Assembly: GCF_009727055.1 (NCBI RefSeq)
Contig: NC_052351.1
Coordinates: 53,291,604 to 53,355,603, forward strand
DNA length: 64,000 nucleotides
Direction: 5' to 3'
From: Benincasa hispida
Lineage: Eukaryota; Streptophyta; Magnoliopsida; Cucurbitales; Cucurbitaceae
The position numbers and the translations under genes were made by a program. The stretch's first letter is position 1. Each line of letters begins with the position of its first letter. The notes below the pieces were generated by a model. The model was not told the origin of the DNA, did no database searches, and saw nothing but the letters and a program-made list of their open reading frames with translations. This document shows, in pieces, positions 55,955-64,000 of the stretch.

Positions 55955-56980
55955 TCTTCTTCCCTAGAAAGCCTATTGAAGCAATATATAGAGAAAAATG
56001 AGACGGTGCTTCAAAGTCAGGATACGTCTATCCACAATCTTGAATTGCAAATGGGCCAGATTGCAAATGAACTCAAAAGTAGACCGTAAGAGGCACTGCC
56101 AAGTTCAACTGAGCTTCCATGCAACCCAGGGAGTTCAGGTAAGAAGCAATGTCAGGTTGTGACACTGCATAGTGGAAAGACTGTGGAGGGAGAAAAGAAG
56201 GAGCAGAATAAAACAACCTCCATCGTAGCTGAACCTGAGATTGCGGCAACGCAAGAAGAAGAAAAAAATGAAGCAATAGAACCTGAGGTTGCATCAACCT
56301 CAAAGTCAAATGAAACGGGAACCATGAAAGTCCAGTTACCACCTTTCCCTCAGAGGCTAAAGAAGAAGAAAAACGAAGAGGTACAGTACCAACACTTCAT
56401 GTCTATGTTGAAACAATTACATGTTAATATTCCTTTCAGTGAAGCAATTGAGGAAATGCCTGCCTATGCCAAGTTTCTGAAGGACATTGTAACCAAGAAA
56501 AGAGACGCTGGAAAATTTGCCACGGTGGCAATAACGCAAAGTTTCAAATCTATTATCCCACCGAAGATGAGCGATCCTGTGAGCTTCACTATTCCTTGCT
56601 CCATATGAGGACTCTATATTGGGCAAGCCCTGTGTGACAGAGGCCCAGAAATTTGATGTCGCTATCAATCTTTCGACAACTAAATGTGGGGCAACTTGTG
56701 CCCACATCCGTGACTCTCCAACTGGCCGACAAATCTCTGGTTCATCCAGAGGTTAAGGTGAAGGACGTGCTAATCACGATTGATAAATTTATTTTTCCAA
56801 CTGACTTCATCATCTTGGATTATGGGGCCGATAAAGATGTGCCCATCATTTTAAGGCGACTTTTCTATCAACGGGTTGTGCTCAAATTGATGTGCACAAG
56901 GGCGAGATCACTTTGAGCATAAACGGACAGAAGATCAAATTTAATATAATTCGTGCCATGAAATTTCCTGATGAGGAAGA
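55955..56980 (+). pseudogene. Athila gag-protease linker and protease remnant
   Basis: Same frame as gag through KQYIEKNETVLQSQDTS, a TAA near 56086, then TLHSGKTVEGEKKEQNK and the LPPFPQRLKKKKNEEVQYQH segment to 56608. The protease follows in other frames: CDRGPEI where the DLGAS-type active site is expected, then LSIFRQLNVGQLVPTSVTLQ (56653 on), LADKSLVHPEVKVKDVL, DFIILDYGADKDVPIIL and GEITLSING. The active-site Asp-Ser/Leu-Gly triplet is not intact, so the protease that would mature the polyprotein is dead. Confidence 0.85.
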
Positions 56981-57173
56981 CCTGCTAGATTAAGAAGATG
57001 ACTTGAATTTGATTGAAGAAGAAAAGTCCGATGAAGAGTATGAAGAAGAGGATGCTGACGCATCCGTAGTTGCCTGCAATGCGATTGTAGCAAAAACAAA
57101 GAAGGAAGAATGACTGATCGCAACGCAAGAAGAAGAGCCGAAGGAAGAAAGAAAAATAACGCAACCTTCTCTC

Positions 57174-58350
57174 GTGGAGCCACCAACCCTTGAACTAAAA
57201 ACTCTACCAACACATCTGAAGTGCGCATTTCTGGGGAAGAATGAGAAGCTGCCAATAATAATTTCCTCTGCACTCAACGCAGATCAAAAGAATGTGTTGA
57301 TGAGCATTCTCAAAAAGCATGTGCGAGCAATCGGCTGGACGCTTGCTGATATCAAAGGAATTAGCCCCGCGTACTACATGCACCACATTCGTCTTGAGGA
57401 CGACCAAAAAGAAACCATTGAAAATCAATGTAGACTTAACCCTGCAATGAAACAGGTCGTCAAAAAGAAGATTATCAAGTGGCTGGATGCGGGCATTATC
57501 TATCCTATTGCAGATAGCACGTGGGTCAGCCCCGTGCAATGTGTGGTGAAGAAGGGCGGAATGACAGTAGTCCCCAATGAGAACAATGAATTAATACCGT
57601 AGAGAACCATCACTGGATGGCGCATCTGTATGGACTACCGCAAATTGATGCAGCCATAAAGAAAGATCACTTCCCTCTACCATTCATCGATCAAATTCTC
57701 GGCAGATTAGTAGGGAATGATTTTTTACTATTTCTTGGATGGATACGCTGGGTACAACCAGATCATGATAGCTCCTGAAGAACAAGACAAGACCACATTC
57801 ACCTGCCCATATGGGACATTCGCTTTTCGCCGCATGTCGTTCGGTCTCTAAAATGCGCCAAGCACGTTCCAGAGGTGTATGATGGCGATCTTTTCAGATT
57901 ATCTCAAGGACTCAGTAGAAATATATATGGATGAATTCTCCGTTTATGGGAACACTTATGATGTCTGCCTGACCAATCTGGAGAAAATTTTGAAAAGGTG
58001 TGAAGAGACGAACCTAGTGCTCAACTGGGAAAAATGTCACTTCATGGTGACAGAAGGTATAGTGTTGGGACACAATGTCTCCCAAGAAGGGTTGGAGGTG
58101 GACAAAGCAAAGATTGACGCAATTGAAAAGCTTCCACCTCCAACCAATGTGAAGGCAGTGTGAAGCTTCTTGGGGCATGCTAGATTCTACAGACGATTCG
58201 TTAAAGACTTTTCTAAGATATCAAGTCCATTGAGAGGCAGACAGAAAGTTTGAATTTGACAACAATTGCCTCAACGCATTTCGAATTTTAAAGGATGCGC
58301 TGATTAGCGCACCTGTCTTAATTGCGCTGGATTGGACACTGCCGTTCGAA
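57174..58350 (+). pseudogene. pol: Athila reverse transcriptase
   Basis: 57174-57602 carries the region before the polymerase (LKTLPTHLKCAFLGKNEKLP, HVRAIGWTLADIKGISPAYY, WLDAGIIYPIADSTWVSPVQ). After a stop, pieces with GWRICMDYRKL, FLDGYAGYNQI, TTFTCPYGTFAFRRMSFGL follow. The frame 57879-58163 holds YMDEFSVYG, where the catalytic motif is normally YMDDFSVYG, so the second Asp of the active site is Glu. LNWEKCHFMVTEGIVLGH and KIDAIEKLPPPTNVK end the domain. At least three stops or frameshifts add to the damage. Confidence 0.93.
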
Positions 58351-58791
58351 ATCATGTGCGACACAAGCGGGTATGCGATGGGAGCCGTACTAGTGCAAAA
58401 GAAGAAAACAATTTTGCATCCCATTGCATATGCCAGTAAAACTCTGAACCCTACTCAAATTAATTATACCACCACTGAAAAAGAGCTCCTGGTTGTGATT
58501 TTTGCGTTGGAAAAATTTCAGGCATACTTGTTGAGAACCAAGGTACTCATTCATACTGATCACTCGGCAATCAAATATTTGATGACAAAGAGGGACGCAA
58601 AGCCGAGATTGATCAAATGGGTTCTCCTCCTTCAAGAATTTGATATCGAGATAATTAATCGAAAGGGGACAGTGAATCAAGTTGTGGATCACTTGTTCAG
58701 ACTGGAAAATCCCGAGGTTGACCGCAATGAATCTAAAGTGAGTGTCGTGTTTCCGGATGAGCAGTTATTTTGCATAGAAGAACTGCCCTAG
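58351..58791 (+). pseudogene. pol: Athila RNase H
   Basis: The open frame 58354-58791 shows [17 protein letters not shown] (first catalytic Asp), [20 protein letters not shown] (catalytic Glu), [20 protein letters not shown] (Asp) and [15 protein letters not shown]. It keeps all visible acidic residues, and is the best-preserved domain of the element. It would degrade the RNA template. It is separated from reverse transcriptase by a frame change near 58200-58350. Confidence 0.9.
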
Positions 58792-58794
58792 TAT

Positions 58795-59671
58795 GTGGAC
58801 ATTGTTAATTATTTGGTCTGTGAACAATTTCCTGAAAATTACACCTATCATCAACGAAAGAAGCTCAAGAATGAATGCAGACACCACTATTGGGATGAGC
58901 CGAATCTGTATAAAAGAGATGCAGACCAAATCATTCAATTATGCATACCAGATGTAACTCAACAACGCATATTGTCATAGTGCCACGATTCACTTATGAA
59001 GGGCACTACTGCAGCCAAAGTTTTACAAAGTGGATTTTTCTGGCCTTCATTATTTAAGTATGCTGCTGACTACACAATGAAATTTGATCAATGTCAGCAC
59101 ACTAGCAACATTTCATGTAAGAACGCAATGTCGATGAATACTATCTTGCAGCTGGAACTATTCGGTGGCAGCACATTTCATGGGACCATTCCCTCCTTCA
59201 AATGGTAAGCACTATATTTTATTAGTCGTTGACTATGTCTCCAAGTGGGTAGAGGCAATTACATGCACCGCAAGTGATGCGGCAAAAGTCTCCCAATTCC
59301 TAAAGAAAAATATTTTCACGCGTTTTGGCACTCCCCGTGCCATCATAAGAGATGAAGGATCACACTTTGTCAACCAGACTATAAAGGAGATGATGCGCAA
59401 GTACAACATCCTCCACAAAGTGGCCACCGCATACCATCCGCAAACAAATGGCCAAGCTGAGGTGTCCAATCGTGAAATTAAATTGATACTCGAGAAGGTA
59501 GTCAAACCATCGTGTAAGGATTGGGCAATGAAGCTTGATGATGCATTATGGGCATACCGGACTGCATTTAAAACACCTATAAGTATGTCCTCCTATGCGT
59601 TGGTATTCAAAAAAGCGTGTCACTTGCCCTTGGAGCTGAATTTCGATTTAAAGAAAGCAGGGAAAGCGTAG
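58795..59671 (+). pseudogene. pol: Athila integrase
   Basis: 58795-59208 carries the N-terminal zinc-binding region (CRHHYWDEPNLYKRDADQII, GTTAAKVLQSGFFWPSLFK, CQHTSNIS). Then a frameshift leads to the core in 59165-59671. [28 protein letters not shown] has the first Asp, [17 protein letters not shown] the second, and [20 protein letters not shown] the Glu, so the D-D-E centre is complete in letters. [20 protein letters not shown] and LPLELNF follow. A stop lies at 58978-58980 and the C-terminal part (59672-60000) is in broken frames (KVLLFNSRLRLFPGK). It would join the DNA copy to the genome. Confidence 0.92.
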
Positions 59672-60000
59672 AAAATGCAATTGGTCAAGCTAGAAGAATG
59701 GAGGAACAACGCATATGAAAATGCAAAAATTTATAAGGAGTGCACCAAGCGCTAGCATGATCAATGCATATGCGGCAAGAACCTCCAAATCGGGCAGAAG
59801 GTCTTGCTTTTCAATTCACGCCTGCGACTCTTCCCAGGAAAGCTAAAGTCTCGTTGGTCCGGACTGTTCATAATTCGACAAGTACTTTCGCATGGCGTGG
59901 TTGAATTATCAAATGACGACGGTACCAACATATTCAAAGTCAATGGGAAATGAGTAAAGGCATACCATGGAGAAGACTGGCATCGCCAAGTCGACTCCAT

Positions 60001-61379
60001 GGAACTAAGAAACTTTGAATAAAGAAGGAAGTAGGTGGTCCCTGCATTGTCAAATGATCACAATTTCTCTGGGACGCAAGTTTTGGAAAACTTCAAGTCT
60101 TCAACTCTTTTCTCCACTACTCAGAATCTTCACTATCTTTTCAGTTATCTTTTCCTTTTCCAGTACTATTTCTGGAAAAAAAACCTTATCTTTTGTTTAA
60201 AATAATTTGACCCTCTCTTTGTTTTCCTTACAACGATCGAGGCACTGGATTGCGGGAACGTACGTGAAGCAGCACTTATCTTATTCCATCACCGTAACCT
60301 AACGACAAATGATCGTCGCAAGATGGATGCGTCAATACAATGCGAGCCATAGTGCTGAATTTGGGGATGTACTCTTCCTTATCTTGACTTCAAATTTTGC
60401 GCTATCACATTGCATATTATTTTTCAAAGTTTTATCACTGCATCCTCCTTGATTACCGCAATCATTTCACTAGTAGATAACTTTAGTAGTTTACCGCATG
60501 TTGTTCTTTGCCAAGAATGATTTCAATGATGAAAAATATGCTTCTATCTCTTTCGTATATACTAGAGTCAACGTAAATCTTAGGATACTCACCTCATGAA
60601 ATATTTCTCGAAGTTAGGGGTTTGCTAGCTTTCTTTCAAACTCTCTTTACAATGCATTTTTTGACCATCGCATGACTTATTTTAATCTTTTGGCAATGAG
60701 AACATTGCCGCATTTTAAACTTGGGGGTGGGGTATTTGTTTCCGACCTTGCTACAAAAAAAAACACAAAAAGATGATTTTTTAGAATAACAACTCCACTG
60801 TCAACGCAATAGGAAACCCATGATTGATCAGAGTTAAGTTGTGAAAGGCACTTACCCATAGTTGGATGTCTACACGACACACGTGGGGGCAAGCCAAAAG
60901 GAAAGTAAGTCATCAGGATCAACGCATAAATAAATGACCGCAACTCTACTGCCAAATTGGTATGAGTTTAGTCTAAGGAAGAGTGCATTTCTCGTAGTTG
61001 GATGTCCGCATGACACCCGTGGGGGCAAGCTAAAACGAAGGCAAGGCACTTGGATCAGTGCAAGGTCAGAAAAAAATAGCAATGAAAAAAAAAATTTTGT
61101 ACAAGGATAAATCATTTGACACCCCAGTGGAAAATTTTCTTTTTGAAATAAATCATGCGATGTTTCGAAATTCGTAAAGTCCTTTTGAAAGTTAAGCTTG
61201 TAATTCCTAAGTCTTAGAAATATTTTAGGAAGATATTTGAATAAGACTTAAGGAAATTCTAGCATATAGAATCTGAACGAAGTATCCTTGAGAAATCTAC
61301 AGAAAGAACTTTACGGCTAACTTGCTAAAGGAATTTTTAGCTTATGCTTGAGGACAAGCATTGCTTAAATTTGGGGGTG
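60001..61379 (+). other. 3' non-coding part of the Athila element
   Basis: No envelope-like frame is visible. An internal purine tract AACTTGGGGGTGGGG lies at 60718-60732, and the true one, AAATTTGGGGGTG, at 61367-61379 directly before the 3' LTR. Two copies of a segment with TAGTTGGATGTC, GACAC and CGTGGGGGCAAGC start near 60861 and 60993, about 133 bp apart. A TTAGGAAGATATTTGAATAAG-like stretch is otherwise unremarkable. Confidence 0.75.
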
Positions 61380-63029
61380 TGATAACGGGTAGAAATACAC
61401 GTTATCATAGTGCTAAATCCTTAAACAATGTTGGATTGCGTTGATGAAATATGCTAAATTACGTCCATTAAGCATAAATTCTATAATATTTTGGTCGCAT
61501 ACGTCAAATGTATTAGAGCAGTTGATCTTTATATTTTGTGCAGAATAATGCGTTAACGCAATGCAAAGAATGCGATCATAGGAATATATTGGTCGAGCGC
61601 AACTTCACCACAAGACTTTGCGTTGATCGTGCTCGCAAACATTCACCCAAGAAGAATCACCGCAACGTGGTGGATGCATTCAGATGAAAGGACCATTAAG
61701 ATCGATGGGACAGAAAGCTAACGGCAGTCGGATCCAAATTAAGTTGACAGCCGATAACGGTCACAAAGTACATCCAGCTTTATCGGTGACAATTATCCGG
61801 CGCATTAGTCAAGAATTAAAGTTGTCCCATCTGTACAACTAGGAGAGAGAAGTCGCCTTTCACCTTTGATGCCCTATAAATACCAAGTGCATTCTTCAGA
61901 GAAAGGGTTAAGCAGTCGATTACTTCACATCACTTTATAAGTTCACACCTCTGTTCATAGTTTTCTTTTCCATTTTACGGCAGAGCTAGAGAAGATTGAT
62001 GATGCCGAAGATCGTCTAAGGTGGCTTAAGAGAGAACCTTGGGGCATAAGAGGAGAGAGCGGGTTGACTCTCGCGAAAGCAAGAATATCTTTAGAGTATG
62101 AATAGAACAGTGTAACGCCTGGTGGCAAGAAATTGCTCTAGGCTCTTTACTATACTTGCATTGTTATTCTATACTTCATCTCATATCTATTCAATGGAAG
62201 TTCTATTTCTACATCTGCTCACTCTCTTAATACGCATGAGTAGCTAAACTAGTTGAATGGGTTGAGAGGAACTAAGCTTACATGATCTAGGAAGTTCATT
62301 GCTTGCGATTGTCTTGTTTTATGTTGTGCAAATTACCCCCTTAGTGTTACTCGAGAGAGAATCTAAAGAAAGAACCTAATGTCTCGAGAGAGCTAGGTTA
62401 GAATCTGGTCTCGAAAGAGAAAGGTTAGACTTGCATAAACAAGAGATAAGGACTTAGAGATAAGCTCTGTTTGTCAACTTGTATCGCATGCATCCTAGAA
62501 ATAGGAATGATATTATGTGGTCGCATATTTGTGTGAATGTCATGTTGTCATCGCATAAATAGAGATAGTGGTTTATGTGTAAACCCTATAGACTTATCGC
62601 ATATTTATCGCATGCTTCTAGCCTTAGAAGCCGTGGCATTCACGCCGAGAGGTGGTTTACTATTACATGAATGTTGCACGATCGCAAAGCATGAATGCAT
62701 CCTAGGGAGTATCAGCCAAAAGCCTTCTCAACCCGTTCTCGCATATTCATCGTATTTCCCATTTACCAACTCTTTTCAAACTCTGCCACATTTATTATTA
62801 TTTTCATCAATGCAACAACCACCCAACACTTGTTTATTTCACTGGTTTCCGCAAGTTTTCATAAAAATCTCCAACGCAACTATTTTCACAAGTCCCTGTG
62901 TTCGACCTTGGACTTACTAAGAAACTCAGAGAAATTTACACTTGGATTCCACTGGGAAACTTGAGTGCACAACGCTATCCATCAACACATATCATCCATA
63001 TTTTCCACACCTCATAAATCTAAGCATCA
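61380..63029 (+). repeat. 3' LTR of the Athila-type element (1650 bp)
   Basis: TGATAACGGGTAG...GCATCA. It is the full-length version of the LTR, including the 128-bp block missing from the 5' copy. The block begins TCTCGAGAGAGCTAGG and repeats the CTCGAGAGAGA word found just upstream. The frames at 62537-62964 are LTR shadows. Confidence 0.95.
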
Positions 63030-63494
63030 ATTAACAATCACATGTGTTTGTATACACTGTTTACAAACTACATGACACGAGAATTTAGGACATCAACCCC
63101 AACAATTGCATGAGAAGAATGATGAAATCCATTTGAGTTTGTTGAAGAATTTAAGCCATGTAGCTTAGTTTTTTAGATTATAGAGGTCGAAGAAGAGTTC
63201 TTCAAGCTCAGAAAAAACTGCCTTCTCCTATCAAATTCTTCCCTAAATTCAGCTTATTTTGGTCCTACAACTCAATCTAAGATCTTATGGAATAGTAGGG
63301 AAGATCTTGTGGTGGTTCAGGACTAGCTACTGAGGAGATTGAAGCTAAATTTAAAAATCAAAAGTGTTCTTCAAAGGTATTTTTGAAACCCTCTTTATTT
63401 TGAATGAACATGCTTAATTTGTTACTAAAATTAATGAATTAGAGTGCTTAATGATCCTGAAATTTTTCGCTATATGCTTGCTACTTCCAATAAT

Positions 63495-63957
63495 TAGTAT
63501 CAGAGCATGATTTAAGCACTCAAATCGTGTTAATTTTAGGTTAGAGGGTGATTTTCATAAGATGTATGAAAATGGTGGACTGATGTGGTTTTTCTAAGTT
63601 TTGGCACTAAATTCCCTTCATTTATATTGTAATTCTTGTAATTGGCTCTTGTTTGTTGGGTCTTAATGTGTGCTTAAGTATCTGTAATTTTATTAGGGTC
63701 AATAGAGTTGAGTTTAGACTGAAATTGAAGATAGAACCAAAGATGCTAAGCAGTAGAATTCTAGAGATGAAGCTTCTGCCAGGTAGCACTGCGATGCTAC
63801 CTCGAGAGCATTGCAATGCCGCTATTTATTTCCAACCCAAATTTGAAGAACAACCCATGGCGTTGAACCACTAGGATGCAGCGTTGTGACGTTGTTCATC
63901 CCAGCCCAGAAAACGCATGCGAGCCCAAATCAGATCGGCCGATTTGGGTCGGGAGAT
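63495..63957 (+). other. Leader of the outer copia element and gypsy LTR-like remnant
   Basis: 63495-63506 is the primer site TAGTATCAGAGC, one mismatch from the initiator-Met form. From about 63610 the sequence resembles the pol-less element's LTR family in its phrase GCACTGCGATGCTACC and GCATTGCAATGCCGC. The frames at 63622-63874 are shadows. Confidence 0.5.
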
Positions 63958-64000
63958 TGATAACGGGCAGAAATGCACGTTATTACAGCACAAAGTTATA
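63958..64000 (+). mobile_element. Start of another LTR of the Athila family (cut by window edge)
   Basis: TGATAACGGGCAGAAATGCA begins at 63958 and matches the LTR starts at 53135 and 61380. Only 43 bp are inside the window. The five bases before it are GAGAT. Confidence 0.85.

Larger units (their letters stand above)
53135..63029 (+). mobile_element. Complete Athila-type Ty3/gypsy element (9,895 bp), inactive
   Basis: LTRs are at 53135-54656 and 61380-63029, with identical flanks ATTAA (53130-53134, 63030-63034), a primer site, gag, protease, reverse transcriptase, RNase H, integrase, a long 3' non-coding part and a purine tract. The domain order (integrase last, no chromodomain) and the primer site fit the Athila lineage. 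No envelope-like frame is seen between integrase and the 3' LTR. LTR differences, mostly transitions at several percent by eye, and many nonsense changes show it is not recent. Confidence 0.95.
51119..63104 (-). mobile_element. Solo copia LTR, minus orientation, hosting the Athila element
   Basis: On the minus strand it begins TGTTGGGGTTGATGTCC at 63104 and ends ...GAGAGCCTTCA at 51119. Direct flanks ATTGC (51114-51118 and 63105-63109) are an exact 5-bp target duplication, and no internal DNA is present, so it is a genuine solo LTR. Own length is 2086 bp without the insertion. It is the same family as the plus-oriented solo LTR at 31.35-35.79 kb. Confidence 0.92.
49502..63489 (+). mobile_element. 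copia 5' LTR (outermost layer of the right nest), interrupted
   Basis: Starts TGTTGGGTTTTCTGTCC at 49502, continues to 51118, resumes at 63110 and ends near 63489. It is followed by TAGTATCAGAGC, a one-mismatch initiator-Met primer site. Own length is about 2.0 kb. It aligns in its second half with the LTR at 17.8-18.7 kb. The interruption is a solo LTR carrying an Athila element. Because a primer site follows, this is a 5' LTR whose internal region runs on to the right and is soon lost. Confidence 0.8.

Noticed and set aside
60001..61379. Possible envelope-like gene after Athila integrase
   Set aside because: Only short frames (up to 92 codons) on the wrong strand exist and none has membrane or signal-like features in the plus direction.

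Overview
This window is plant nuclear DNA made almost entirely of transposable elements. I see no intact host gene, rRNA or tRNA. The sequence is AT-rich and carries plant Ty1/copia and Ty3/gypsy pol fragments, plant-type primer-binding sites and a plant-specific plant mobile domain (PMD) coding relic. The style of the copia gag and LTRs reminds me of Cucurbitaceae repeats. That family assignment is recollection and inference, not something proved here.

Layout from left to right. 1-2330: the 5' end (LTR, primer site, start of gag) of an Athila-type gypsy element on the minus strand. 2.5-4.1 kb: a decayed PMD (MAIN-like) gene on the plus strand. 4.1-6.4 kb: AT-rich spacer with a cluster of short inverted repeats. 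About 6.4-7.7 kb: the 3' end of a Tnt1-like copia element (minus). 7.7-15.5 kb: a decayed long-LTR copia element (minus). 15.5-17.8 kb: a gypsy-like LTR fragment. 17.8-26.4 kb: a decayed copia element (plus) whose gag zinc knuckle is split by a complete but dead Tnt1-like copia element (19.9-25.2 kb, minus). 27.0-28.7 kb: two head-to-tail LTR fragments. 29.4-40.5 kb: an 11.1 kb element with LTRs and a matching 5-bp target duplication but no recognisable pol. A solo copia LTR sits inside it, a second solo copia LTR inside that, and a gypsy LTR inside the second. 40.6-42.1 kb: duplicated and repetitive spacer. 43.5-46.7 kb: a Mutator-like (MULE) transposase relic followed in the same direction by a PMD relic. 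48.2-49.5 kb: another gypsy-type LTR-like stretch. 49.5-63.5 kb: a second nest, in which a copia 5' LTR (plus) holds a solo LTR of another copia family (minus), which holds a complete 9.9 kb Athila element (plus). The window ends in a further LTR of the same Athila family.

The best evidence for the nesting is paired target-site duplications: ATTAA around the Athila element, ATTGC around the solo LTR hosting it, TTTGG around the pol-less element, TGTGA/TGTGC around the inner solo LTR, and ACTGT/ACTGC around the Tnt1-like element. Every pol is broken by stops, frameshifts or deletions, so nothing here looks autonomously mobile. The items most worth follow-up are the pol-less 11 kb family with its unidentified reading frame, the transposase-PMD pair, the LTR core shared by several copia families in both orientations, and the palindromic CGATCG arrays inside those LTRs.
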